Notes under the pieces: model-generated
Told to the model about the DNA's origin: nothing
The model's database searches: none
Seen by the model: the letters and a program-made list of their open reading frames with translations, nothing else
In this document: one piece after another, positions 14,401 through 25,194 of the stretch
Layout: each line of letters starts with the position of its first letter
Numbering within the stretch: the stretch's first letter is position 1
Made by a program: the position numbers and the translations under genes
Assembly: GCA_021229015.1 (NCBI GenBank)
Contig: CM037788.1
Coordinates: 52,469,214-52,533,213 of the forward strand
DNA: 64,000 nt
Source: Solen grandis
Taxonomy: Eukaryota; Mollusca; Bivalvia; Adapedonta; Solenidae
Direction: 5' to 3'

Positions 14401-14632
14401 GTTCTAGTAATGGTAGTAATGGTGGTGACAGAGAGAGAACATTAATTTTGGAAATAAATATTCATTAAGTCCTGTAACATGTTTTTTTTTGTGTGTTTTT
14501 TTTTGTGTACCAGTATTTGTTTTCAAAATATTTGATGTCAATTTGCACATTATAATACCATGATTATTGTGTTTGTATTATAGTGGGGTGTGTTGTGGAT
14601 TCACTCTATAATATTATTCAACTTCATTTCAG

Positions 14633-14704
14633 TACTTATATATGAACCAGATAATCCAGAAGCCCTCAGTTTTTATCCATTGATCCAAGAGAAAAGGAAG
14701 CAAG
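14633..14704 (+). CDS. ERICH2: ERICH2-like exon A (conserved core)
   Basis: The acceptor is CTTCATTTCAG before 14633 and the donor is CAAG|GTAATC after 14704. The exon starts with two bases of a split codon and ends one base into the next (phase 1). It carries the conserved YEPDNPEA segment and a basic EKRKQ end. Confidence 0.75.
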
Positions 14705-15012
14705 GTAATCAGAAATACTTACATATTGTTTATTTATTTATGCATCAGATTAATTGGCAAGTATTAAATATTACATCAAAGAGGTCTTTGTGATTTAATA
14801 GTTACTTGTAATATTGTTTAATGACCCTGTCCCAAGCTAGCATCAAGACTGTTTCACAAAAAATATGTCATCTCAATCAAGATTTGACTGCTCATTGTTT
14901 GAACATTACTTCATTCATGGAATCTTTCTTTGTCTTTAGAAGAGGAAGAAGATGAGGAGGAGGAAAGTGATTCTGATGAAGAGAGTGATGATTCTGGCGA
15001 GGAAGAGGACAG

Positions 15013-15045
<33 letters not shown>

Positions 15046-15681
15046 CGAAGATGATGATGATGAGGAAAAAAGGTATGACTTACTTCAGAATAGGTGACTC
15101 TCACTGATGATGTATTATCCTGTAGTACATTTCTTTTGATACATTTCAGCATTTTCATATTTTTCCTCTAAGTTCTACTTTAATTTTTAAATGCACATAA
15201 AAAAAAAAAATAAGAAAAGAAAACATCAACAACAAACAGACGAAAAAAACAACACAGTAAAACAAGACAGAATTTTAACTCATCGTTCTGTTTTCAGTGA
15301 AAAAAATTGAGGTATTGTTATCATTCTGGTGTCGTTGTTGTTTGCCTCATGGTGGTGTTGGTGTAAAAATTTAACCTTGGCCATAAACTATTAAAACTTC
15401 AGTCATCATCAAGCTTCACATACTTGTTCACTATCACAAAGACTACATTCTAATCAAAGGCCATAACTCTTAAGTCCATTTTCAACTTATTTCACACAGA
15501 TGAGTGTTGCCATCCTTATACGGTGCTCTTTTTCAGTGAATTCCAATTTTAATTAGATGAAGAACTGTACTTGTTGATTTGTACAGTGTTTTTTCCCTTT
15601 TCTAGCAGCTCTGAGGAATCCGACACAGATCAAGGACCCAACCATCCGGACTCTGGAATAGCATCTGCTAACTCTGATTGA
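14633..15681 (+). CDS. ERICH2: ERICH2-like glutamate/aspartate-rich protein, last three exons
   Basis: Three exons (14633-14704, 14940-15072, 15606-15681) join in a continuous frame with consensus GT-AG borders. The first encodes LIYEPDNPEALSFYPLIQEK, which resembles the conserved segment before the acidic tail of vertebrate ERICH2 (from memory: LIYEP-N-PEA, then an LI-E motif). The second is almost wholly Glu/Asp/Ser, with ten GAT codons in a row giving poly-Asp. The third gives SSEESDTDQGPNHPDSG, then IASANSD and a TGA stop. The N-terminal part is missing: it lies upstream, possibly in the gap at 14301-14400. ERICH2 has no established biochemical function that I can state. The acidic tail alone would not identify the gene; the call rests on the first exon, the order of the parts and the C-terminal position. 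Confidence 0.65.
14940..15072 (+). CDS. ERICH2: ERICH2-like exon B (acidic, poly-Asp)
   Basis: The acceptor is TTTGTCTTTAG before 14940 and the donor is AAAAAAG|GTATGA after 15072. The exon encodes runs of Glu, then SDSDEESDDSGEEEDS, then poly-Asp from a (GAT)n microsatellite. It ends in phase 2. The His-rich frame on the opposite strand is a shadow of the same repeat. Confidence 0.75.
15606..15681 (+). CDS. ERICH2: ERICH2-like terminal exon C with tandem NAGNAG acceptor
   Basis: The acceptor region reads TTTTCTAGCAG, a TAGCAG tandem site. Splicing after TAG (exon from 15606) or after CAG (from 15609) both keep the frame and differ by one serine codon. The exon ends in AACTCTGATTGA, with the stop at 15679-15681. 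Confidence 0.7.
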
Positions 15682-15768
15682 TTCCTGGTTTACACAGTTC
15701 AGATTCATTATAATACTATTCCAGGGGTCCAAACCTAAGCATTGCATTGGAGCATGCAAATATATGAC

Positions 15769-15774
15769 AATAAA
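15769..15774 (+). terminator. Candidate polyadenylation signal AATAAA for the ERICH2-like gene
   Basis: This is the first canonical AATAAA after the stop, 88 bases downstream. Cleavage shortly after would give a 3' UTR of roughly 110 bases. Another signal could be used instead. Confidence 0.5.
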
Positions 15775-17230
15775 ACATGTTAATGATATGGAATCCATTG
15801 TATGAACAGTGTAATATTGGTGTTAACATTATAATAGAGAACATAGTAATGGTTTTTATAATGTGTAAGTCATGTTCTCTTCCATTGTTGCACCCTGGGT
15901 TGTACTGGAATGGCATGATATTCCACATTGTCAGTTGACACTGTTATTGTCTCCTGGCGAACCATGCAGTATTACATGAATTTATATGTATCATCATTGA
16001 ACAATCTGACTATAAGTACAATCTTCCAATGGTAAGGTCCCTCATGTAGAATATCCACTGTTGGAAATATGTGAAAAGACTGATAAACATTTCATAGTAT
16101 GTACATGTATAGCCAAAATACAGGGTTAACACTTTCTTTTTATGAGCCAGGGCATGCACCAAGTGATGCATAATTTGAGTCCGAACCAGAATTATACCAA
16201 GAAAGTGGCATGCATCTTCACATGTGCCAAACGGATTATCAAACTGACAGCTTAGATAATTTACAAAATAAAAAATCAGCTTCCACTAAGTTATTAATTG
16301 AAAAAAAAAAAGTTGCACTAGGGGAATGAGCCAAATCCAAAAAATATGCACCACTTTCAATCAGTTTGGGCCATGGGTGCACAAGCCCTGAAAAAAGAGT
16401 CTGATGATGAAAATTGTTTACGATCATTTCAAATGTATGTGTTCATGATTTTAGAGTATATTCTGTATATATATTGGTATTCAGCTCAGATAATGAATCC
16501 ACTTATGGTTGCTGTGTGTGTTTTGTTTGTTTGGTAACATGCTGTGTATTACGTCACTCATGTAAAAACAGCTGGGAAAACATTTTCTCTGAAAGAAGTC
16601 TGATGTTTATATTTGTCTGTTTTACATTCCAGATAATTTACAGGTCACCATTTTTTAAAAACCTAGCTATGTGATACATAGATATAATTATATGTACTGT
16701 TGCATGTGTATGTATGTGTAGTGTCGGGTGGAAAATTCCTTGCTGGTCAGGGCAACTCTTATTTACATCAGTTGTGAGAGAGCTGTGCTGTCATGTATTA
16801 CTAGAAGTGTTCTTATTGTAGTTAGATATAAGATCATTTACTGTAAAGGTCCTGTATTTACTTATATTTGCTACATTCATGTTTTGAAAAATCCACAATT
16901 ACAGCTAAAAGTAAATAAGGAAATTTACTTAAATGTCATAGCAAATAAGGAAATTTACTCAAATGTCATATATATGATAAATACCTTTTTATGCGGATGG
17001 CATTCAAAATACAGTTTCATTCCACATAACACAATACTTGGGTCAAAGTTAAGAAACCACGCTATATTGGACCACTTTACTCTATAAAATGTACATGAAG
17101 TCAATTTAAATAAATCAGTTTAAATAAATGATATAGGGTTCTGTTTCAGACATCATTAAAAATTATATTGGTTTTTGAATTATAATGAAGGATGTTATAA
17201 TAGTTCAGCACTGCTTTCTGAAATACCGTT
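15775..17230. other. Non-coding DNA downstream of the ERICH2-like gene
   Basis: No exon is supported. A roughly 29-bp direct duplication (AAATAAGGAAATTTACT followed by AAATGTCATA) occurs near 16913-16970. The longest frame here (16728-17087) has no recognisable features. Confidence 0.55.
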
Positions 17231-17423
17231 AAACTACTGTAAAATCAGTAATTTTCATTGACATTAAATTTCATTGATTATGTACCTAAGGGAATTTTTT
17301 GGGGACGTTTATTCATAGATCTATGTTCTAGAAAATGTGAGGTCTGTATAAGAGACAAGTTTTCCCTCCACGAAATTGAGAAAAATTAGTGTCCCATGAA
17401 AGTGAATGATTTTACAGTAGTTT
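17231..17423. mobile_element. Short MITE with perfect 17-bp terminal inverted repeats
   Basis: The left end AAACTACTGTAAAATCA is exactly inverted at the right end (TGATTTTACAGTAGTTT). Inner bases are also partly inverted (GTAATTTTCATTGACATT against the right arm). At about 193 bp it has no coding capacity. It shares ACTGTAAAATCA with the element at 5275-5741. Confidence 0.8.
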
Positions 17424-17724
17424 AAACAAAGCCCTAAACAGTAGTTGGATCTCCCTTTATCACTTGTGTGCATTTTTATATTTCACTATTGGAAAGCAAT
17501 GTGTGATTAAGATCAATGAAAAAGCAGTCTTGAATTTCACCAAAAATACTTTGCACTAAGTACACTTCAACTCATAAAGTAGCTAGAAATTCTCATGACC
17601 ATTCCAGTTTTACAAACTATTAAACTGCATGACCATGTTGCCATAAATCAGTCCCTTAATAATGTGACAATATTGGTTAAAAAGAAATATTTGTGACTTT
17701 CCAGCAGAAAAAACAGGCAAGATG

Positions 17725-17797
17725 AAATAAACCCCTAAGTATTTAAGTATTACAAGTATTACTTAGTACTAAATATTCTTGGTGGAATTGAAGCCTC
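17725..17797. mobile_element. Truncated MITE end (same family as 32146-32408)
   Basis: CCCCTAAGTATTTAAGTATTAC, then TATTACTTAGTACTAA and TTGGTGGAATTGAA match the right-hand terminal region of the element inserted in the 49-bp minisatellite. Only this half is recognisable here. Confidence 0.6.
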
Positions 17798-18396
17798 TTA
17801 GTGGCCACACTTGAAATATTTTGATAGGCAGCAACATGTATAGCCGCTTTTCAGACTGTGATATCTAAGTGTAAGCTGGTTGCATTGGTTATATCCTGGA
17901 TAACATGTGTCTTAAAGTGTTATAGGGAAATTTGTTGTTTTATGCAAGCCATGTCTTATATTTTCTTACTGATGATATGCTAGTAAAAACAAAAACATTA
18001 AACATTGTCATTTTGTTGAAAAAATGTAACTACCAGTGATAGTTAAGAGTTGTTTTGACTCCAGCATTGTCTGTTGGTCATCTGTTTGTTTCTATCTAGT
18101 CATTTTAAATGACATACATGTAAATATTGGAATTAAAATTGAATTTCATCGATACACTATGTTGGACTGAATTCATCAATGCCAAATGCAGGTTTTGGAG
18201 GTTTTGATATGACAAAAAACTTGTGATATAACTGCAAATTTTCTTTGTCCAAGGGCCATAATTTCATCAACAATTTGCACATGGGAGTAAAATACAAACT
18301 TACGGTAGTCAATTTTGCATTATAGTACACCTACATAACAAAATTCAGTCTAATATCTCCAAGCATTTAGAAACAAAATTAAAGAAAACCACATTT

Positions 18397-18417
18397 AAAA
18401 AAAAAAAGGGGGGGGGG
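18397..18417. repeat. A11-G10 homopurine run
   Basis: Eleven A are followed directly by ten G. Such runs are prone to slippage and sequencing error. Confidence 0.9.
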
Positions 18418-20980
18418 AATTAGCTCCATACCTCCAAGCTTGAAGTCTGATTATCTTTTATACTTCAGAATGACAGACATGGGTAAAACTACATTTACTT
18501 GGTAGTTGGAGCGTAAAATTGTACATTTAATCATTTATGCTTACTAGCAACACATTTAACATCAAAGTGCTAAAAAAAAATCAATAAAAAAGCATGTGTG
18601 GCAGAAGTCACTTTTAAAATATAAAATTTATTTTAAAAGGAACTGGATATAAAAACTTTTGCCATTTCAAGTTTGATAAAATTAGGGTGCATGGCATATT
18701 TGGGTCTTTTATTATGTATGTCCAATGATTATGTTTGATGGTTACCCAATGCAACCTTCTATGATTGTAAAAAAAAAATGGGGGGTTCTCCATCATAGGC
18801 AATAGCATTACGGAGAGTATTGAACCTATAATTAGAATTATAAATACAATCTTAAGAATTTCTCTTTTTGTGTGCCGTCACATGACTGATCAAAATCACT
18901 CTTCGCTTATTTCACAGGCTGATTTTTATGAATTTGCAACCTGGAATTGTTGAAGACACCATGTTCTGTAATGTGTCGCATGGTATCACAAGCACCTGCT
19001 TTGGGGGATACTCTATATTTAACCGAATTTCCCGAAGTAGGCGTTTACAAAAAATAGTGTTTTCCCAAGCAATGTGACTTACACTTGCCAAATGCCGAGT
19101 TTATTGGTAAGGAAACAAAGATTTCACCAACATTACCAAGGAAGATCAGAATTTTTTTTTATTTCTATTGGTCATTTGTGAAGGAGCTGCTGTAAACAAT
19201 AGCTTCTGTCTTGAAATCCAAGGATATAAAAACACAAAAAAATAATTAAAGCCTCAAAGTTTATTCTTCCTTTCCATATACATAAATAATTTCACAATAA
19301 AAAATAAAATGAATAGAGCATCTATTAAAAGGCCATTTTAAAAAGTAACAACTCACTATGGTAAAAAAATCTTAAAACCCAAAAAAGTGAGCATACAATT
19401 ATCAAATGTTTAAAAGAGAAGAAATAGGAATGTACTGTAAGAATACTGTTATACACAAACACTTCAATCCTTGTATTGCACACAACACAGACAAAATGTT
19501 CACAAAATTACTTGGGCAACATTTTCATCAAGGTTAACATCTCATTTAATGCCTGAACAAGGTTTTTGAAATAAGGAAGACTTCATCAATATATCTGTAT
19601 GCCATAATAATGAAAAACAGTTTAGACACAAAGAACAAGTTGAACAGTTACATTACAAATGGAAGCACTCAAAGACAAATGCTGATCAATTTGACAGTAC
19701 CCAATATGATAAATCTGGCCAGTAGGCTTGGCTGTTTTTTAAAATATCAGTATTTCGGGTTTAATCAATATGTATGTCTAAAATGCAAATTATTAGAGAT
19801 GTGGAAGATCCATAAACACACGAAAGTCATGTTTTCCATTTTCAAACAAGGTACATATACCTATTTTTTTACCTCTACATGTATTTCAGCCTCAACCTAA
19901 GTGTGACCTTGACCTTTGAGATACAGACCTGGACCATGTACCTGCATACCGTCTCATTATTCTGATCAATTGTACCATGTTATTTGAAATTTCTTTACTA
20001 TGTTACAGCAAGGACACTCTCTTTTACCATTTTTTACCATCAACCTCGAAGTATGACCTTGACCTTTGTACTAATAATCAGAGTCATATGCCTGCACGCA
20101 GTCTCAAGATGATGAACAATAAAAAATATCTCTGTGCACAACAAATTTACTGTCAGGACACCATACATGCTTGCCTGCCAACCTTTGCTAAACTAATAAC
20201 CAGATTGTTCTGTTGTAAAACTAGGTTGAAAATCAATAATATGTAAATACAAAGGTACTAAACTTGTTGGAAAATCAATTGACATACTGGAGACACATGG
20301 TGATCTTTTCACAAAAGATAAATAAAACATGCTGAATTTGTAACATTATTTTGATCAAATATATGCAAACAATATCAAAAACATGTACTTTGGGAGGAAT
20401 ATGTTTAAAATAGTAACTTCAACAAAACCCTGTAATTAACTGTTTATTTGAATATTTTAAAATGCTATATAGCTGCAAAAAATATAGAGTAAATCCTACA
20501 CTGCCTTATAACACACTTATTTTGTGTGTGATAATTGAGAAATTAACAACAACAAAAAAGTATTGAATACTTATTGTTTTGTATCATTGTAACATATATA
20601 TACAGGTGCATATAAATTTGATCAGTTTACAGTTCAACTAACTTTGCTATTTCAAGAGCATCCATGTTAGAAACTGATACTGAAATCACCTTAAAGTTCA
20701 TACTTATCTGAGACTTGTTGTACATCTACCACTTTACAATATATTTAACAAATTATCTTAAGAGGCCAATTAGCATTGACATATTCTGGATTTTTGTCAT
20801 CTAACATTCACAACAATTATGGATTTATTTGATCAATAGAATATACCCATCTAAGTTTATTATATGAAAAAGATATCACTTAAAACTACAATTACAAGAT
20901 CCGACCACGTATTCTAGATCATAAATAATAGTTAATACCCCAGTATCTCTCCTTGACTTGATGCGATGTGACAGGTCTTA

Positions 20981-21136
20981 AGGTAAAGTCTCTGTAATGG
21001 TTCCACTTCATTTTGGTCCTCATGGCCATTCACGGAGATAACCAAGGTTTCCTAATGTTTCATTAGGGTACTTTGGATATCTTGGTAGAGGTTAAGTGGT
21101 CCAAGATGTAGCTGAACCATTACTGGGACTTTACCT
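20981..21136. mobile_element. 156-bp snap-back element with inverted ends
   Basis: The left end AGGTAAAGTCTCTGTAATGG pairs with the right end, whose inverse reads AGGTAAAGTCCCAGTAATGG; the match continues through GTTC. A second inverted pair lies inside (GGTTTCCTAATG, then CATTAGGGTACTTTGG), so most of the element can fold on itself. It has no coding capacity and is probably a MITE. Confidence 0.65.
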
Positions 21137-22352
21137 GAATAAGTGTAATTCCTGTATGGCCCCCACGTCTGTGAAGATGGGGTAAAAAAAATGCATATAT
21201 GTTGTAAAAAACAAATACATATACATGTTTAATAGTTAATGGCAGTTGTGATGCGATAAATGCACAACATTTTCTGAACTGTCTACTTAATGCTATCAAT
21301 GTGTATCACAATGGCTGGAATCAGAATTGTATATTGTTCACGTATCAATGCACTATGCTATGTACATTGTACAGGGCTTTTTTTCCCCTTCTTTATCAGG
21401 GGCCCTTTCATAGACAATTTCTTAAATATACAGTTTTTCCCAAATTTGGCATTAACCCCGAGATTTCTCTGTCCTATATGAAATCCCTTTTTAGATCTTA
21501 TATATAGAATTCTTAAATAAATTATCAAGTACTTAGGCCTTTAATAAAACTGTCAAATGTTTATTTCTTGAAAGCATTCCATTGTTCCTACACTATTTGA
21601 AGTGTATCTAATCTTTAAGTTATTTATATTTTGCAACATCTTCATCTCAGAATACAGGAAAATCTTTCTAAAAGGATAACAAGAACGAATCACAAGTCAT
21701 ATACTGTATATTAACAATTTGACAATGTCACTTAATAATTGTAATGTGGCAATCAATGATGTGACCCAAGAGAAAGACTTAAATCCTTCAAAAATTGCTT
21801 TGAGGTGGTATAAAATACACCTTCTGTAGTCCAACTAAAATTAATATTGAAAAGATGAGAGTTCATCAAAGGTTTATATGAAGTTAAATAATCTTCACAC
21901 CCATGTGCAGGGTGTGTCCATACCAGCCAGTATATGTGACATCAGTGTATGGCTAATTATTCACAGTGAATAGGGCTGTCATGTTTACAGTATTTTGTAA
22001 ATGTTTACAGAGTGGAGTAAAAGAAAAAACATGCTACTGCAAGCTCAGAGTTTTAGTGGATATGGAGAAAGTAAAATACTAGAATGTAACTATTATGTAT
22101 GTAAAGTGTTTAAAACATCTTCATATTATATACAGTGATGTTGCAGGAGTTGGCTCCCTTCACATGTATCAAAACTAGAAAAAAAAAAGGATCTACTTCT
22201 ACATTTACTGGTATGCAGTAATTATCATTGGTACACAAGTTGTATCTAGGTTGTGTGAACAGTAATTCAGTATTGTAAACATTTATAAACTTTTAACCAA
22301 AGGTTCTTCATTTACATGTGTAAACTTGACAGCCCTAACAGTGACTTATGCA
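21137..22352. other. Probable 3' UTR / downstream flank of the SLC48A1-like gene
   Basis: No coding exon was seen. On the minus strand the nearest canonical AATAAA after the stop is the TTTATT at 21560-21565, which would give a 3' UTR of about 0.8 kb. The true end is not determinable from sequence alone. Confidence 0.4.
21560..21565 (-). terminator. Candidate polyadenylation signal for the SLC48A1-like gene
   Basis: TTTATT on the plus strand reads AATAAA on the minus strand, about 790 bases after the stop codon. It was chosen only because it is the first canonical signal downstream. Confidence 0.35.
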
Positions 22353-22525
22353 TTAGCTTCCGTAGCTGTTCACTAGGTCTTCCTCATCTTTGGGCAGGAT
22401 TGTGTACACACCGCCATACTGCCGGAAGTATTTTCTGGAGAAGTAGAAGAGCAGGAACCCCCACTTCCAAACCATGAAGCACCACACACACGTTAGGTAA
22501 TAGCCATTACCGTATACTATCAGAC
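22353..22525 (-). CDS. SLC48A1: SLC48A1-like exon 3 (TM4, FSRKY motif, C-terminal tail)
   Basis: The acceptor on the minus strand is TTTCTCTTTGGACAG, just before 22525. The exon supplies residues 101-156 plus part of Gly100 and ends at a stop (22353-22355). It encodes TM4, FSRKY, then an acidic tail with PKDEEDL. Confidence 0.92.
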
Positions 22526-25091
22526 CTGTCCAAAGAGAAACAAAACTATGTAAAAGGGTATAGACAGTATACGGTATGACTAAAACACGAAAGGGACGAA
22601 AGGAACGAATGGAACTAACAAAAAACATGAAAGTGATTTTTTATCACAACAACAAGTTTTTGACCTATTAAATATGAAAAGCCATCATGTTTAATAAAAT
22701 TCGATGATAAAATGTTATTTTTGAGCTATTATTACAAATATTAGATATGTCTGCTGTATCCCTTTCGCTACGAAAGGAACTCAATATTGAACTACTGAAG
22801 AAGGCTTGTGTATTTTTTGTAACTGTTGTCGTCAATGGCGATATATGTTACTTAAACACTTATCTTATTGTAATATTTGGCAAAGTAATGAAAAAGTAAG
22901 CGTGATACATGAAAAAGATAAACGCCTAGAATAATGTACTGGAAGAAAAACATTCCTTTCGCACGAAACGGCTAAGTGTATACTGCGGATCCAATGAACC
23001 CCGGAATTTTTTTTATTATTATTACCTACTGGACTTTTAAAGTTTACGAATTTTATAAATATTATTTAGTATTTTAACAATCCACAATAAAAACATGACT
23101 ATTAACAATTTTCTCTTGAAAATACCATTTTAATAAGTTCCTTTCGTCCCTTTCGTTCCTTTCGTGTTTTAGTCATACCCGACAGTATATTACATGAGTA
23201 AGTTGTCTGGAGCTGGATAATTCAAATTAGCATGTTCTGTTTGATGAAATATCAATATAAAATGAGGAGAATGAAAAGAAAATTTATAAAGCATTTCATT
23301 GTTTGTCACTTGTTATATATTCTTTATTTTTGGTCACATGCATTTACAGTAATAATCATTCAATATATTTCATTTTTTTGTGGCATTAGCCATTTTTGGA
23401 AGCTAGCTTTTTTAACTTTGTGGTGATGTATGTCTAAACAAAAAGAAAAGCAAAAAAGGTAGACTTGACTGAAGACTGGTCAATGTCACTGCTTTACTTT
23501 GAAATACTTTAAAATCTTTTGCGCTGAGTTGTAAGCTTTGTCTTTATTACTGGTACATTGATCAGGGAATATCCTGAACACATAATTATGATGTGGAACG
23601 ATGCCTCTACCAATGAAATACAATAATTCAAAAACTAAGAAACAACATGTCAAAGTGAGACTAATTCCATACTTCTCACTTCTCACAATTAAGTAAAATA
23701 AACAACCTGCCACCCAAGACCTGCCAAACACCAATCATGATACTTGCACAAACAGCAGACCCTGTCACACCATATATATTGTGAATTAACTCTTTACATT
23801 ATCTAAGATTGCTTATGAACTCCTCCAATTATTATATAAACTCAAGTGCGTTGAATCTCGTTACCTTGCTTCTGTGTGATTGCCAGAGTGAGGTAGGTCA
23901 CAAACCCACACACCCCTATCAGTTGTATGAAACAGCCAGTCAACATGAAGTTTCGCAGGCTCTCTGGAAAACCCTCCCAGCTCCGCATCTTGTGTCGCCT
24001 GTGTACATACAGGGTGATCGCAGCTGGAATTGCTGCAAATGAATATAAAAATAGATAGAAACCAAATTTTCAAAGTAAGTGTTTACATTGATTGTTTAAC
24101 ATATTCCATACATTTTATGTACCACATATTTATACAATTTTGCTTCTTTTTTTTCACAGTGAACTAAGAGCATGAAAAAATGCAAGCATGTTCATTTACA
24201 ACCACATGGAAACCACACAAATGGTGATCAGGTCTTAATGTGCTTTAAAGCAGTTTGGTCACAGATGACAGGCAGATATGAAAGAAAACTAGAAATGTGT
24301 CCATAGGACACGGATGCCCCCGCCATTTTGTTTATTAGATGATATTTTGTCCGTGAATATTATATATAACGATGTCCAGCTAATTACACGTGGTGGATGA
24401 CCCCAAACGCTCTGAGGCATCTGGGTATAGAACCATATATGGCCCAAATGCAGGAGTGCACTTTTTAGGACATACACATATCTATATAGAACGTATACCA
24501 CCAACTTATTAATGCAAGTCAGCAGGAATTTAGGCTTCCTCACATAAAAATCCAAATGACCAGCTGGGACTCAAACCAATGCGATGAGGGGCTGAGAGAG
24601 GCTTAAAGTCAACAACTTTACCCTCACGGCTACGGAGGCCAACCAATGTTAGGTTGTTTCAGTGCTTGGATGGGAAAACATTAATTCTAATTGATGTCCT
24701 ATTTAGTGAACTTCTGATTATATTACGCAATATCATGTTTTCTACATGGAATATAAGGACAATCACAAGTTATTTGCATAATTTGAAAGCTTCTATTTTT
24801 TTTCCATAAAACGATATTAGTTCTATATGAGAAAAAAAGGCCACAAAAATCATGTGAATATTAGAAATTATAAGATATTATCTCCCTTTGGGTAGCTGTC
24901 ACTTCAGTAACATACGGTTTACTAATTTTGAATGAAGAAAACATTTTTTTACCAGAAATAAGTCCCCATAAACTTGTATTCCAATTTTTGTAATTTAATC
25001 CAAACACAAGAAAGACTGACAGGCCGACAAATATCCCTATACAGCTAAAAGTAACTCGCGCAATGTACTTTCTCTCGCCGGGGGCAGCCAT
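22353..25091 (-). CDS. SLC48A1: Heme transporter HRG1 family (SLC48A1-like), complete, three exons, 156 aa
   Basis: Exons 25091-24953, 24023-23865 and 22525-22353 join in phase 1 at both junctions. HRG1 proteins are small four-pass membrane transporters that move heme from endosome or lysosome lumen to cytosol; human SLC48A1 is 146 aa. Hydrophobic segments lie at about residues 11-33, 40-53, 73-97 and 107-128. Family landmarks are a histidine near the end of TM2 (H54, in LYVHRRHK), LAITQKQ after TM3 (human LAITRHQ), GYYLTCVWCFMVWKWGFLL in TM4 (human SYYLSCVWSFISFKWAFLL) and FSRKY at 128-132, matching the FARKY motif needed for transport. The C-terminus has YTIL (140-143), a YXXphi endolysosomal sorting signal. 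The start is the first ATG of the frame, in a divergent promoter. No break or missing key residue was seen. Family identity is secure; substrate is inferred from the family. Confidence 0.92.
22563..23189. mobile_element. Non-autonomous MULE-like element in SLC48A1 intron 2, 9-bp target duplication
   Basis: The element spans 22572-23180 (609 bp) between direct repeats GACAGTATA at 22563-22571 and 23181-23189. Its ends are inverted: left GGTATGACTAAAACACGAAA and the same sequence in inverse at the right, continuing through alternating GGGACGAAAGGAAC motifs for about 35 bases. A 9-bp target duplication is typical of the Mutator superfamily, though hAT (8 bp) is close. No transposase is encoded. 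Confidence 0.8.
23865..24023 (-). CDS. SLC48A1: SLC48A1-like exon 2 (TM2 end, loop, TM3)
   Basis: The acceptor on the minus strand is GCAGCAATTCCAG before 24023 and the donor is CAAG|GTAACG after 23865. The exon gives residues 48-99 with H54, H57, the loop RSWEGFPESL and TM3. Phase 1 at both ends. The Cys/His-rich open frame on the same strand (23861-24073) is an out-of-frame shadow. Confidence 0.92.
24283..24645 (-). mobile_element. Composite repeat in SLC48A1 intron 1, with reversed tRNA-like SINE head
   Basis: On the plus strand it begins GAAATGTGTCCATAGGACAC, which I recognise as a dispersed bivalve-type repeat. At 24555-24645 the minus strand carries a tRNA-like head: an A box (TAGCCGTGAGGG) and B box (GGTTTGAGTCCC), the SINE-A family also seen at 41709 and 61298. 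It is too degenerate to be a functional tRNA. Confidence 0.6.
24953..25091 (-). CDS. SLC48A1: SLC48A1-like exon 1 (start, TM1)
   Basis: The ATG at 25091-25089 begins MAAPGERKYIARVTFSCIG, leading into TM1. The donor on the minus strand is TTTCTG|GTAAAA after 24953. Ends in phase 1. The ATGGCTGCC start context overlaps a YY1-like motif. Confidence 0.9.
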
Positions 25092-25194
25092 CTTTGTTTA
25101 CAATCGGAGTGCGAGAAGTGAAGAGAAAGAACGAGGAAAGAATATTTGCATTCTAATTGCCACTTAAAGACTAAGTTAATCTCATAGAATTAAG
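25092..25194. promoter_or_regulatory. Bidirectional promoter of the SLC48A1-like and dsRBD genes
   Basis: The two start codons face away from each other with only 103 bases between them, so both promoters and both 5' UTRs must fit here or overlap. Read on the minus strand, AAAGATGGCTGCC at the SLC48A1 start resembles the YY1 motif AAGATGGCGGC, often found near starts of TATA-less genes. A perfect octamer ATTTGCAT (POU factor site) lies at 25144-25151. No TATA box at a usual position was noted. Shared regulation is inference. Confidence 0.7.

Larger units (their letters stand above)
17424..20980. other. Non-coding DNA between the two convergent genes
   Basis: No exon is supported. The stretch includes a MITE half (17725-17797), an A11-G10 purine run (18397-18417), and two diverged copies of a dispersed motif containing TGACCTTGACCTTTG (about 19895-19990 and 20040-20165). 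Part of it may be 3' UTR of either gene. Confidence 0.5.

Noticed and set aside
14892..15158. Minus-strand poly-His protein
   Set aside because: Antisense shadow of the GAT-repeat exon of the ERICH2-like gene.
19902..20070. Nuclear-receptor half-sites (TGACCTTGACCTTTG) as regulatory elements
   Set aside because: The two sites sit in colinear diverged copies of one dispersed repeat and recur in another element near 47290, so repeat origin explains them.
23861..24073. Cys/His-rich frame on the minus strand
   Set aside because: Out-of-frame reading of SLC48A1 exon 2; the phase-1 frame gives the transporter.
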